Below are positions 1 through 7,025 of a stretch of DNA of 11,386 bases, piece after piece. Location: positions 12,655 to 24,040 of the forward strand of contig DIFL01000014.1 of assembly GCA_002419125.1 (NCBI GenBank). The letters are read 5' to 3'. Positions within the stretch are counted from its first letter, which is position 1. The number at the start of each line of letters is the position of its first letter. The notes below the pieces were generated by a model. It searched no databases and was not told the DNA's origin. It worked only from the letters and a program-made list of their open reading frames with translations. This DNA is from Candidatus Dojkabacteria bacterium UBA5749. GTDB taxonomy: Bacteria; Patescibacteriota; Dojkabacteria; SC72. A program made the position numbers and the translations under genes.

Positions 1-791
1 GAGGGTAGAGTATTTTGTATTTCAATCCCCTTTTGAAAATCTTTAAATTGTTCATTGTCACCTGTCTGTAAAAGTACTCGGTACTTTCTGAGTAGATTAT
101 TAATACTTTCTAAAACCTTAGTATTTATACTGTGAGAACCTAAACTACCACCTGAGATGTATATGAACGGAAGTTGTTTGTTTGTTACTAAAAGGGAAAT
201 TATCTCTTTGTCTGTATTAGGTAATATGTTTTTATTAAATATTTCCTTTTTAATTATATTTCCTGAGTGAAGGCACTTACCCTTTGGAAAATATTTACCG
301 GACTCTTTAAACGAAACAAATATCTTTCTTGCAAATTTGCCAACAATCTTGTTTGAAAGGCCAACGGAGGCAGTTTGCTCATGTAAATATATTGGAATTC
401 TGTATATCCAAGAAGCAAAACAAACAGGTACAGATACAAAACCCCCTGAGGATATTACAATTGATGGCTTAACCTTTTTAATTATTGCTTTTGCATCAAA
501 AAACCCAAGTATTGATCTAAAAAGCAAAGACAGAGTTTTAAGTGAAATCTTTCTTTGAAGTTTCCCTGCTCGTATATAGTAGGTATTAAATTTTGCATTC
601 TTAAACTGCTTCTGCTCCAGAGAATTGCCTTTTGCTTCTCCCTCCATACCTAAATCTCCTCCAATGTAAGTAATGTTTTCAATTGGGATATTGTAATCTG
701 ATATTAATGTATCTATGAGACTTTTTGCAACTGAAAAGTGACCTCCACTACCCCCTCCAGTAATTAATATTTTTAATTCGTTTCTAAGCAT
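1..791 (-). CDS. murG: MurG, UDP-GlcNAc:lipid I GlcNAc transferase (3' end cut off by window edge)
   Basis: My reverse-strand translation gives 263 open codons from an ATG at 791 to the window edge. The family is usually about 350-360 residues, so roughly the last 90-100 are missing. MurG adds GlcNAc to lipid I on the inner membrane face to make lipid II. The glycine-rich loop GGGSGGH is at residues 12-18 (usually GGGTGGH). The family signature HEQTASVGLSNK is at about 137-148, and the UDP-GlcNAc-side loop ISGGSLGSHSIN is at about 212-223, followed by LQTGDNEQ. The start codon overlaps the last codons and stop of ftsW by 8 bases, so the two are almost certainly translated from one message. 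The ftsW-murG order is typical of the dcw division/cell-wall cluster. No ribosome-binding site or clear promoter precedes this start. The identification is firm; only the C-terminal half of the acceptor/donor fold is unseen. Confidence 0.95.
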   Translation of the reverse strand, partial: MLRNELKILITGGGSGGHFSVAKSLIDTLISDYNIPIENITYIGGDLGMEGEAKGNSLEQKQFKNAKFNTYYIRAGKLQRKISLKTLSLLFRSILGFFDAKAIIKKVKPSIVISSGGFVSVPVCFASWIYRIPIYLHEQTASVGLSNKIVGKFARKIFVSFKESGKYFPKGKCLHSGNIIKKEIFNKNILPNTDKEIISLLVTNKQLPFIYISGGSLGSHSINTKVLESINNLLRKYRVLLQTGDNEQFKDFQKGIEIQNTLP

Positions 792-1965
792 CTTTTGTAT
801 ATCTACTAACATTTAAGAGTAATGCAAATGCAATTATTGTTACTATTGTACTAGATCCTCCATAAGTTAGAAATGGTAGAGGTATTCCTGTTAGAGGAAC
901 TAATCCAACATTAGCAGCCATATTTAGAAATGCCTGGGAAGATAGCCAGATTGTAATACCTGTTGCTAAATATTGCCCCTGTTTATCACTTGCGCAGAGT
1001 GCAATTTTAAATCCTCTCCAAAGAAAGACAACCCAAGCAATAATTATTGCAGTACCCCCAAGCAGTCCCATCTCTTCTAGTAGTACAGCAAAGGTTGAAT
1101 CAGTAAAAGCGGTATTTTCAACAAGATATCCAAACCTTTGTCTAGATTGACCAAACCCCTTCCCTATTAGCCCACCACTTCCTATACCTATTAAAATTTG
1201 TTGCATCTGGTAACCTGTACCTCTTGGGTCAGCAACCTCTCCATTAAGAATTAGATTAAAATATGTTTTAATTCTCTCTATTCTGTAAGGTTCAATTACA
1301 ATTGCTATTACACCAAGTAGTAATGCTAAGGGTATGATAGTAAGAGAGCCTTTTCTATGAAATTTGTCCTTTCCTGAAAGAAAGAACATTAGGAACGCAG
1401 TAATACATATTATCATTGCAGTCCCCAAGTCTGGTTCAATTAGGATTAGAAGGGCAACTGTTCCTAAAATAAAAAGGAAGGGAACAATAGCTTTAGTAAA
1501 GGCTTTTTTAGAATCTTCTAATTTAGAGTGTGAGTACTCATTTTTTGAAAACCAACTTGCAAAATACATAACAATTGCTAATTTAGCAAATTCAGCAGGC
1601 TGTATCTGTGGTAAAGGTCCAACTTGGAACCATCTTTTGGAGCCATTCATCTCTACTCCAGCGACCAGTACAAGCACTAGAAGAAATATCATAAATGCTA
1701 AAAAGGGGACTGAAATCTTAAGAATTTTTCTATAGTCAACAAAGTAAAAGATACTTCCGATTACTCCTCCAAAAAAAATCCAAACAATCTGAGAAATTAG
1801 AAATCTAAATTGGTTATTAAATACAGCATTAGCCATATATACACTGGCATCATAAATCATAATGGAGCCAAATATTGCCATAGCAATTAAAAAAACCAAT
1901 ACAATCTTATCTGGAGAGTGATAACTATGATTAACTTTTCTTTTTGTTTTTCTTTTACTCGACAT
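784..1965 (-). CDS. ftsW: FtsW/RodA-type SEDS peptidoglycan glycosyltransferase, probably FtsW
   Basis: This is a 393-residue polytopic membrane protein of normal SEDS length. SEDS proteins polymerise lipid II into glycan strands with a partner class B penicillin-binding protein. After a basic cytoplasmic N-terminus (residues 1-20) there are about ten hydrophobic segments. Signature stretches are NGSKRWFQVGPLPQIQPAEF at 107-126, IEPDLGTA at 176-183, and PLTGIPLPFLTYGGSS at 357-372. TAFTDSTFAVLLEEMG (285-300) contains D289, which lines up with the catalytic aspartate of FtsW/RodA. FtsW is preferred over RodA because murG follows directly with an 8-base overlap, as in dcw clusters; sequence alone does not separate the paralogues here. 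The ATG at 1965 has no Shine-Dalgarno sequence and lies only 32 bases from the divergent cytidylate kinase start. The stop is TAG. Confidence 0.93.
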   Translation of the reverse strand: MSSKRKTKRKVNHSYHSPDKIVLVFLIAMAIFGSIMIYDASVYMANAVFNNQFRFLISQIVWIFFGGVIGSIFYFVDYRKILKISVPFLAFMIFLLVLVLVAGVEMNGSKRWFQVGPLPQIQPAEFAKLAIVMYFASWFSKNEYSHSKLEDSKKAFTKAIVPFLFILGTVALLILIEPDLGTAMIICITAFLMFFLSGKDKFHRKGSLTIIPLALLLGVIAIVIEPYRIERIKTYFNLILNGEVADPRGTGYQMQQILIGIGSGGLIGKGFGQSRQRFGYLVENTAFTDSTFAVLLEEMGLLGGTAIIIAWVVFLWRGFKIALCASDKQGQYLATGITIWLSSQAFLNMAANVGLVPLTGIPLPFLTYGGSSTIVTIIAFALLLNVSRYTKDA

Positions 1966-1977
1966 TATATTTCTATT

Positions 1978-1983
1978 AATATA
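1978..1983 (-). promoter_or_regulatory. Candidate -10 element for ftsW-murG
   Basis: The minus-strand hexamer TATATT ends 12 bases before the ftsW ATG, which would give a leader of about 5 bases. The whole divergent spacer is 32 bases of nearly pure A+T, so other register choices are possible and no -35 element stands out. This promoter and the one for the opposite gene must overlap or interleave. Confidence 0.4.
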
Positions 1984-1984
1984 C

Positions 1985-1990
1985 TATATA
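1985..1990 (+). promoter_or_regulatory. Candidate -10 element for the cytidylate kinase operon
   Basis: TATATA ends 7 bases before the ATG at 1998. With the usual spacing of about 7 bases from -10 to transcription start, transcription would begin at or next to the start codon. No ribosome-binding site is present between them, which fits a leaderless message. The A+T-rich context makes this a weaker case than secG, def or the ABC-F gene. Confidence 0.45.
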
Positions 1991-1997
1991 TCTAAGT

Positions 1998-2591
1998 ATG
2001 ACTCAAAGAAAGAAAAAAATTGTAATTGCTGTAGGTGGTCCTGGTGGTTCTGGTATTACTACTATATCCAAAATGTTAGCTAAGCATTTCAATTTAAAGC
2101 ATATTTATGCAGGAGATCTGTTTAGAGAAGCAGCAAAAGAGAGTGATTATGAACATTTCGAAGAATTTTTACAAGATATATCCAAAGGAGGAAATCATTT
2201 AGACTATGAAATAGATGGAATGTTGGAGCAGTATGCTAACAAAGGGAATGTTGTAATTGATAGTAAGGTATATGGTGCACTTTCAAAGATTAAAAATTTA
2301 AGATGTGATTTCTCTATTTGGTTAGATGCTAAGCCCAGTGTTAAGGTGAGAAGGCATTTAGAGAAAGAAAATATTAAGGGACTCAAAAAGTTTCTTAGGG
2401 GTATTGAGATTGGAAAGAGATTAAAAAGAAGACATAGGATTGATAAGGAGAAGTATTGGAGATTGTATAGGGTGAGGTATAACAAACCACAACTTTACTA
2501 CAACTTAGTATTAGATACTTCTAATATGAATGTGCAGGATACTTTTAATTTAATTTTAAAAAAGATAGAAGATGGAGGATACATCAAATAG
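1998..2591 (+). CDS. cmk: Cytidylate kinase, archaeal-type (AAA_18-like P-loop NMP kinase)
   Basis: This 197-residue P-loop kinase is predicted to phosphorylate CMP/dCMP with ATP. It resembles the short archaeal-type cytidylate kinases more than E. coli Cmk. The phosphate-binding loop is GPGGSGITT (14-22). YAGDLFRE at 37-44 matches the archaeal AGxxFR signature. VVIDSKVYG (85-93) matches the segment often seen as a D/E-x-R-x-x-G motif. A basic lid region (about 130-160) is followed by YYNLVLDTS (167-175). The oddity is the Walker A lysine position, which is isoleucine (I20). Archaeal members that I recall have threonine there, so lysine loss is known in this branch, but isoleucine is further from the norm. 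The 3' end overlaps the next gene by 20 bases. Another nucleotide or small-molecule kinase in the same family cannot be excluded. Confidence 0.82.
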   Translation: MTQRKKKIVIAVGGPGGSGITTISKMLAKHFNLKHIYAGDLFREAAKESDYEHFEEFLQDISKGGNHLDYEIDGMLEQYANKGNVVIDSKVYGALSKIKNLRCDFSIWLDAKPSVKVRRHLEKENIKGLKKFLRGIEIGKRLKRRHRIDKEKYWRLYRVRYNKPQLYYNLVLDTSNMNVQDTFNLILKKIEDGGYIK

Positions 2592-2817
2592 CAATAATCA
2601 AGTTAATGATACATCCACCAAGGACATTACCTCTCATATTAATCCAGCACTTCCTAATGAATATATAGAAAACAAAGAGAATCCCGAAGACTTAGATATA
2701 ATATGGTCTAGATGGAAATGTTTAAATTGTGGTTATGTATATGAGGGACAGTTAGAATTAAAAAAATGTCCTAAATGTGGTAATGAGAATCCTGATTTAT
2801 TCATGGATGTTGATTAG
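2572..2817 (+). CDS. Small rubredoxin-like zinc-ribbon protein
   Basis: This is an 81-residue protein. The first 45 residues are polar, Asn/Ser/Glu-rich and probably disordered. Residues 48-76 form a rubredoxin-like knuckle pair, RWKCLNCGYVYEG followed by KKCPKCGNENPDLF, with metal ligands C50, C53, C66 and C69. The spacing resembles the C-terminal rubredoxin domain of rubrerythrins, but no four-helix diiron domain is present, so this is a stand-alone metal-binding module. It could bind Fe for electron transfer or Zn for structure; the sequence does not decide. The start lies inside cmk (20-base overlap, different frame), and no ribosome-binding site precedes it, suggesting translation coupled to cmk. 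The TAG stop is 5 bases from the 3' end of the convergent tRNA-Leu gene. Function is unknown. Confidence 0.8.
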   Translation: MEDTSNSNNQVNDTSTKDITSHINPALPNEYIENKENPEDLDIIWSRWKCLNCGYVYEGQLELKKCPKCGNENPDLFMDVD

Positions 2818-2822
2818 AAATC

Positions 2823-2906
2823 TGCCGGGAGAGGGAATCGAACCCTCACTCTATTGCTAGAACGGGATTTTAAGTCCCGCGCGTCTGCCAATTCCGCCAT
2901 CTCGGC
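2823..2906 (-). tRNA. tRNA-Leu (anticodon UAA)
   Basis: The 84-nt sequence folds as a class II cloverleaf. The anticodon stem CGGGA/TCCCG holds loop CTTAAAA (anticodon TAA). The long variable arm is TCTA-GCAA-TAGA, and the T arm is GAGGG-TTCGATT-CCCTC. The discriminator is A73, as expected for leucine. The acceptor stem GCCGAGA/TCCCGGC has one A-C mismatch at pair 5-68. CCA is not encoded (AGA follows the acceptor instead), so a CCA-adding enzyme is needed. It lies 45 bases downstream of tRNA-Cys on the same strand. Confidence 0.96.
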
Positions 2907-2916
2907 TTTCTTGCTA

Positions 2917-2927
2917 ATTATATTATA
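2917..2927 (-). promoter_or_regulatory. Tandem -10 element for tRNA-Leu(UAA)
   Basis: The minus strand reads TATAATATAAT, two overlapping perfect -10 hexamers (2927-2922 and 2922-2917). The second ends 10 bases before the mature tRNA 5' end, giving a predicted 5' leader of only a few bases. No convincing -35 is seen. It would let tRNA-Leu be transcribed independently of pyk and tRNA-Cys. Confidence 0.6.
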
Positions 2928-2951
2928 CAAATACCCATTTATCAAAATAAA

Positions 2952-3027
2952 TGGAGGTGACGATGGGACTCGAACCCATGGTAGTGGTTTTGCAGACCAC
3001 GGCCTTAACCAGCTTGGCTACGTCACC
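2952..3027 (-). tRNA. tRNA-Cys (anticodon GCA), CCA encoded
   Basis: This is a 73-nt tRNA body (3027-2955) plus an encoded CCA (2954-2952). The acceptor stem GGTGACG/CGTCACC is fully paired. The anticodon stem GTGGT/ACCAC holds loop CTGCAAA (anticodon GCA). The T arm is ATGGG-TTCGAGT-CCCAT. The discriminator is U73, the cysteine identity base. It begins 5 bases after the pyruvate kinase stop codon on the same strand, and I see no strong promoter of its own, so it is probably processed from a pyk transcript. Confidence 0.97.
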
Positions 3028-3032
3028 AAGTA

Positions 3033-4457
3033 TTAAGATCCAATTACATCTTTTACTATTGAAATTTCTAGTATACTGTTGTTGGATCTGTTTTTAATAG
3101 AACTGCCACTAATAATAGCAATTTTATCCTCTAAATCCAACTCCCCATATGAATAAATACACTCTACTGCTCTTTCTACAGCGTGGTCCCTATCAGTAGG
3201 TAGATCTTTTAGGTAGTACCCTTTTATTCCTCTTAGTAATGAGTTTTGTCTTATTCTAATTATATTATTACCTACTTCCCATATTGGGATGTTTAATCTG
3301 TGTCTAGAAAGACTTTGAGAAGTCTTACCACTTTGAGAAAGAATAACTATACCTTTAATATTTAACTCTGAAGTAATATCAAAAATATATTTGCATATCA
3401 CATCAGTTTCTATACTAGCTTGAGTGAGACCCTCTACCTTTTGAGGTTTTAAAACATCCTCTACTTTTAGTGCTATATCATTCATAACCTTAACAGCCTC
3501 TACTGGATATTTACCAGTTGAAGTTTCAGCAGAAAGCATTACGCTATCACACCCATCCATTATTGCATTAGCTACATCACTAACCTCTGCTCTTGTAGGT
3601 CTTCTATTCTCTTTCATAGATTCTAACATCTGAGTAGCGACTATAACGGGTTTCCCAACACTTCTACATTTATATATCAGCTGTTTTTGAATAATGGGAA
3701 CCTCCTCTAAGGGTATTTCTACACCCATATCTCCTCTAGCTATCATTATTCCATCTACAAAATTAAGGATCTGGTCAAAGTTGTCTATTCCCTCCCTATC
3801 TTCAATCTTTGCTATTAATTTTGTTTCTGTATTTCCCATTACCTCTCTAACATTAGCCACATCATTAATATTTCTAATGAAAGAAGCAGAAATGAAATCA
3901 AAACCGTTATTTACTCCAAACTTAATATCATCAATATCCTTCTGATCTAACTTAGGAAACTGTAAATGTACATTCGGAGTATTTACTGTCTTTCTAGTTT
4001 TTAAAATCCCTCCTTGAACAATTTTACAAAATATCTCTTCCCCTTTTATATCAACTACCTCTAAAGAAATACTTCCATCATCAAGTAAGATGTTTGCACC
4101 TCTAGTGATATCTTGATGTAAAGAGGGATATGTTATTGCTATGTACTTTTCTGAAAGAGTTCTATTATTCAAATACCCCTCAGAAACTATTGTTACAAAC
4201 TCTCCTGTATTCAGAGTTCTTTCATCTTCAAAACCAGTTACTCTAATCTTGTGTCCCTTAGTATCAAGCATTATTGCTACACGAGGAGAGATACTTTTAA
4301 TACTTTTAGAAACTCTTTCTAATTCATCAAAATCTGCGAAAGAAGCATTAATTCTAGCAACATCCATACCGTTAGAAATCATCTCTTTTAAAACAGTTTC
4401 ATCCCAAGATGATGGTCCTATTGTAGCGACAATTTTTGTTTTAGAGAAATTACCCAT
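3033..4457 (-). CDS. pyk: Pyruvate kinase
   Basis: Converts PEP and ADP to pyruvate and ATP, the final step of glycolysis. With the start chosen here it is 474 residues, normal for the family without an extra PEP-utilising domain. Visible motifs are KTKIVATIGPSS (6-17), RINAS (35-39, usually RxNFS), the K217/E219 active-site pair in AKIEDREG, ARGDMGVEIP (240-249), ATQMLES (274-280) and PTRAEVSDVAN. A PK C-terminal domain follows from about residue 340. The loop usually read as DTKGPEIR is DTKGHKIR (65-72), so the residue matching rabbit E117 is lysine. An ATG at 4472 would add MYIKD, but the short start is preferred: it aligns with the family N-terminus, and the minus strand has TATATT ending 6 bases before it. 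tRNA-Cys begins 5 bases after the TAA stop. Confidence 0.94.
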   Translation of the reverse strand: MGNFSKTKIVATIGPSSWDETVLKEMISNGMDVARINASFADFDELERVSKSIKSISPRVAIMLDTKGHKIRVTGFEDERTLNTGEFVTIVSEGYLNNRTLSEKYIAITYPSLHQDITRGANILLDDGSISLEVVDIKGEEIFCKIVQGGILKTRKTVNTPNVHLQFPKLDQKDIDDIKFGVNNGFDFISASFIRNINDVANVREVMGNTETKLIAKIEDREGIDNFDQILNFVDGIMIARGDMGVEIPLEEVPIIQKQLIYKCRSVGKPVIVATQMLESMKENRRPTRAEVSDVANAIMDGCDSVMLSAETSTGKYPVEAVKVMNDIALKVEDVLKPQKVEGLTQASIETDVICKYIFDITSELNIKGIVILSQSGKTSQSLSRHRLNIPIWEVGNNIIRIRQNSLLRGIKGYYLKDLPTDRDHAVERAVECIYSYGELDLEDKIAIISGSSIKNRSNNSILEISIVKDVIGS

Positions 4458-4463
4458 ATCTTT

Positions 4464-4469
4464 AATATA
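4464..4469 (-). promoter_or_regulatory. -10 element for pyk, overlapping an upstream in-frame ATG
   Basis: TATATT on the minus strand ends 6 bases before the ATG at 4457, predicting a leaderless pyk message and deciding the start. The alternative ATG at 4472 would lie upstream of this hexamer and could not be translated from a transcript starting here. A weak TTG-type -35 may exist about 18 bases further upstream. Confidence 0.5.
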
Positions 4470-4580
4470 CATTAATATTTGAGTCTACAACAACCCCTTT
4501 GTTATCCTATATTATTTACAGTTGCAAAGAGATATTATGTATATGTAGAATTAGGAAATTGAAATATTAAATAGAATATT

Positions 4581-4988
4581 ATGAAAAAATTTTTTAGATT
4601 ACTTTTACAATATATGTTAGCCACATATTTTGTAATTACTATATTTAAAGGTGTTACTATCCCAACAAATTCCATATACCTTATCGCTAGTTTAATTGGA
4701 GTATCTCTCTCTGCTTTTATATCAACTATCATATTAAAATTTCTAACGATAAAGGAAAATTTCATAACAAGTTTGTTAATGACTACCCTACTTTGTTTTG
4801 GAGTATTCTTTATTCTTCAGGAGTTTATGCCGGGATTTGTTATCTCTGATTATACATTTGAAGGGATAAATAGTGGGAATTTAGCAATACACTCCTTCAT
4901 TGTAACGCCAGTAATATCAATGGGTATCTTGGGATTTGCTTTCGCCTTTATTGGAGCATTAATAAAAGCTTTTGAGAAAAACTCATAA
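4581..4988 (+). CDS. Hypothetical four-helix membrane protein
   Basis: A 135-residue protein that I do not recognise. It has four hydrophobic segments at about 5-24, 32-53, 61-80 and 105-130, with a short extra-membrane stretch (81-104, containing MPGFVISDYTFEGINSG) between the third and fourth. The basic N-terminus (MKKFFR) and the KAFEKNS C-terminus suggest both ends are cytoplasmic. The size and four-helix pattern resemble small holin-like or PF04020-type membrane proteins, but I see no diagnostic motif. It is followed 18 bases later by secG on the same strand, but secG has its own strong promoter overlapping the 3' end of this gene, so the link may be only positional. Upstream is a gap of about 120 A+T-rich bases shared with divergent pyk, with no clear -10 at leaderless spacing and no ribosome-binding site. 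Confidence 0.75.
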   Translation: MKKFFRLLLQYMLATYFVITIFKGVTIPTNSIYLIASLIGVSLSAFISTIILKFLTIKENFITSLLMTTLLCFGVFFILQEFMPGFVISDYTFEGINSGNLAIHSFIVTPVISMGILGFAFAFIGALIKAFEKNS

Positions 4989-4999
4989 TATTGTATAAT
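4972..4999 (+). promoter_or_regulatory. secG promoter (-35 TTGAGA, 16-base spacer, -10 TATAAT)
   Basis: TTGAGA at 4972-4977 (5 of 6 to consensus), a 16-base spacer and a perfect TATAAT at 4994-4999. The -10 ends 7 bases before the secG ATG, so transcription should start at or beside the A of ATG, with no room for a ribosome-binding site. The -35 lies inside the coding end of the preceding membrane-protein gene. This is the best complete promoter in the window. Confidence 0.72.
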
Positions 5000-5006
5000 C
5001 TAGGTT

Positions 5007-5240
5007 ATGAATTCAAATATACAAAATATTCTTCTTTATGTTCAAATTGGTGTTTGCGTATTAGTTATAGTTTCTATACTTTTACAAAACAGAGCAGAAG
5101 GACTAGGTAAAATGTTTGGTGGTGGTGGTGAGGTTTTTAGAACTAAAAGAGGTTTGGAAAAATTTCTTTACTACTTTACTATTGCATTAGTCATACTTCT
5201 GGTTGTAATTTCGTTACTGATATATAAGTACACGGCTTAA
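5007..5240 (+). CDS. secG: SecG, protein translocase subunit
   Basis: This 77-residue protein is a typical SecG, the small auxiliary subunit of the SecYEG channel. Two membrane helices (about 8-26 and 51-73) flank the diagnostic loop. That loop reads ILLQNRAEGLGKMFGGGGEV (25-44) followed by FRTKRGLEKFL, matching the family pattern of Q near the end of helix 1, a glycine-rich turn and a basic T-(K/R)-RG-E-K segment. The strong promoter directly upstream predicts a leaderless message. The next gene, an exported solute-binding protein, starts 8 bases after the TAA stop, so the two are probably one transcript. No other sec gene is in the window. Confidence 0.93.
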   Translation: MNSNIQNILLYVQIGVCVLVIVSILLQNRAEGLGKMFGGGGEVFRTKRGLEKFLYYFTIALVILLVVISLLIYKYTA

Positions 5241-5248
5241 AAAGCATA

Positions 5249-7024
5249 ATGTCACAATCAGGTGTGAATGAAAATATAATTAAGAAGTCTATGAAAGAGG
5301 CCTTTCAATCTATTAGGCCATCGAAAAATATTATCAATGTTAGTCAAAAGAAGGAGAGAACTTCACTGAGAGATTGGCTTTGGGACTATCCTTTAAATCT
5401 TGGTAAGTTTTTTAAAGATACAGCTCCTCTAAGTTTTATTGTTATTTTTTCTTTAATTGGTTTCTCCCTATTTATTTTCTTAACTAGTTCAACATTTGCT
5501 AATGTAATTACAAAGGAGAAAGAGAATATATATGTTGAGGGCAGTGTTGGAGCTATCTCTTCATTTAATCCTTTGTTTACTTCTCAAAGTACTGTGGACG
5601 CTGATATTAGAGAGTTGGTTTTTGAAAAATTTATCTCTATTTCTCAAGATGGTAAACCTCAAGAAGAGATTGCTAAGGATTGGAGTATTTCTGCCGATGG
5701 AAAGACATATGACTTTACAATTTCTCTAAATCATAGATGGCAGGATGGAAAGCCTTTGACTATAGAGGATGTTATGTTTACTTTTGAAATTGCTAAAGAA
5801 CTTGCTTCTAAGTATAGCTATGATACCATTGGTTCTCCATTAACTTCTGTAGAAATTACTCAAGTAGATGACAACAAGGTTAGGTTTAAACTAACAGAGA
5901 GTAACTCTACATTTTTTGAAGCTGTTTCTGTTTATATTGTTCCTAAGCACAAATTTGAAGATGTAAAAGTTATGGATATACCTTTTGATTCATTTGCAAA
6001 ATATCCACTTGGCTCTGGACCATATCAGGTATATCGTTCTGAGCCAAATGTTGTATATTTAAAAGCTTCCGATTATTATTCAGTTAAACCCAAAATAGAC
6101 ACATTCATATATAGACTTTACTCAAACTATGAAGCACTAGAGGCAGCTTTTAGAAATGGTATTTTAGATGCAATGGGTACTGTTGATGAATTTAGTATTT
6201 CATATTCCAATGAGTATTCTGGTTTTAGGGAGTACTCTGTGATATTAAACTCAAGATTAAGGATGATTTTCTTTAACACAAGGAAAGAGAGGTTAGAAAA
6301 CAAAGATGTTCGTATAGCACTCAACTATATAACTAACAAACAGTTATTAATGGAGAAAGCAAATATCTCTGGAGAGATTGCTTATGGTCCTATTCCTTCT
6401 ACATCATGGGCTTACAGTGAGAAGGATATTTTAAAATATGAATATCAACCAGAAAAAGCTTTAGAGATATTTAATAGACTTGGGTATACTAAATCAGAAA
6501 GTGATGGATATTTTCAAACCGAAGATAAGAAGATATTAAGTTTTACACTTAGTTACTTCGATAATCCATTAAATACTAGGATTGCCTCAACCTTAGAACA
6601 GTTATGGAAAGAGCAAGGAGTAGTTTTGAATTTAGAGCCCCTATCATATACTCAATTAACTCAGGAGATACTAGCAACAAGAGACTTTGAACTTTTAATG
6701 TATGAGGTTGAAACTACAATAGACCCTGATCAGTATAACCTGTGGCACTCCCTTAAGACTAACTATCCCGATTTAAATCTCTCAGGATATACATATGAAA
6801 GAGTGGATATTTTACTTGAAGAGGCAAGACAGACTCAGAAAACGGAGGAAAGAGTTTCTGACTATGCACTATTTCAAAAGTATCTTACACGGGATGTACC
6901 TGTAATCTTTCTCTATCATCCTAAATATACCTATGTAGTAAAAAGTGAAATTAAAATCTCTGACATAAGCGATATTATGTATCCATATCAAAGATTTAGT
7001 AATATATCATTTTGGGAAAAGTAA
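5249..7024 (+). CDS. Membrane-anchored family 5 extracellular solute-binding protein (DppA/OppA-like)
   Basis: A 591-residue protein. Residues 1-58 are hydrophilic and presumably cytoplasmic, about 60-80 form one hydrophobic helix (FIVIFSLIGFSLFIFL), and the rest is an SBP_bac_5 fold outside the membrane. Family hallmarks include SFNPLFTSQSTVDADI near 105-120, the RWQDGKPLTIEDVMFTFEIA stretch, PLGSGPYQV, and a late segment pairing DPDQYNLWHS with YTYERVDILLEEAR. Members normally bind peptides or other solutes for an ABC importer. Two features are unusual: there is no lipobox cysteine or cleavable signal, so the protein appears anchored by an uncleaved N-terminal helix after a 60-residue cytoplasmic tail; and no permease or ATPase gene is adjacent. 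The ligand cannot be told. The gene starts 8 bases after secG with no clear ribosome-binding site, and its TAA is one base from the convergent tRNA-Leu. Confidence 0.88.
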   Translation: MSQSGVNENIIKKSMKEAFQSIRPSKNIINVSQKKERTSLRDWLWDYPLNLGKFFKDTAPLSFIVIFSLIGFSLFIFLTSSTFANVITKEKENIYVEGSVGAISSFNPLFTSQSTVDADIRELVFEKFISISQDGKPQEEIAKDWSISADGKTYDFTISLNHRWQDGKPLTIEDVMFTFEIAKELASKYSYDTIGSPLTSVEITQVDDNKVRFKLTESNSTFFEAVSVYIVPKHKFEDVKVMDIPFDSFAKYPLGSGPYQVYRSEPNVVYLKASDYYSVKPKIDTFIYRLYSNYEALEAAFRNGILDAMGTVDEFSISYSNEYSGFREYSVILNSRLRMIFFNTRKERLENKDVRIALNYITNKQLLMEKANISGEIAYGPIPSTSWAYSEKDILKYEYQPEKALEIFNRLGYTKSESDGYFQTEDKKILSFTLSYFDNPLNTRIASTLEQLWKEQGVVLNLEPLSYTQLTQEILATRDFELLMYEVETTIDPDQYNLWHSLKTNYPDLNLSGYTYERVDILLEEARQTQKTEERVSDYALFQKYLTRDVPVIFLYHPKYTYVVKSEIKISDISDIMYPYQRFSNISFWEK

Positions 7025-7025
7025 C

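Noticed and set aside
254..558. Open frames on both strands within the left end
   Set aside because: They lie in other frames of murG, which has clear family motifs through the same bases; the encoded sequences resemble no known protein.
1364..1735. Long antisense frames inside ftsW, pyk (3694-3945, 4141-4482) and the ABC-F gene (9504-9869)
   Set aside because: No start signals or recognisable domains, and each overlaps a gene with strong family evidence.
2854..3036. A 60-codon plus-strand frame
   Set aside because: It covers the complements of tRNA-Leu(UAA) and tRNA-Cys, so it is a chance frame over RNA genes.
4458..4472. Upstream ATG for pyruvate kinase (adds five residues)
   Set aside because: It sits before the best -10 hexamer and extends past the usual family N-terminus; kept only as an alternative.
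4515..4545. TTTACA followed by TATTAT/TATATG as a promoter for the four-helix membrane protein
   Set aside because: The spacers (12 or 19 bases) are poor and the region is A+T-rich enough to produce such matches by chance.
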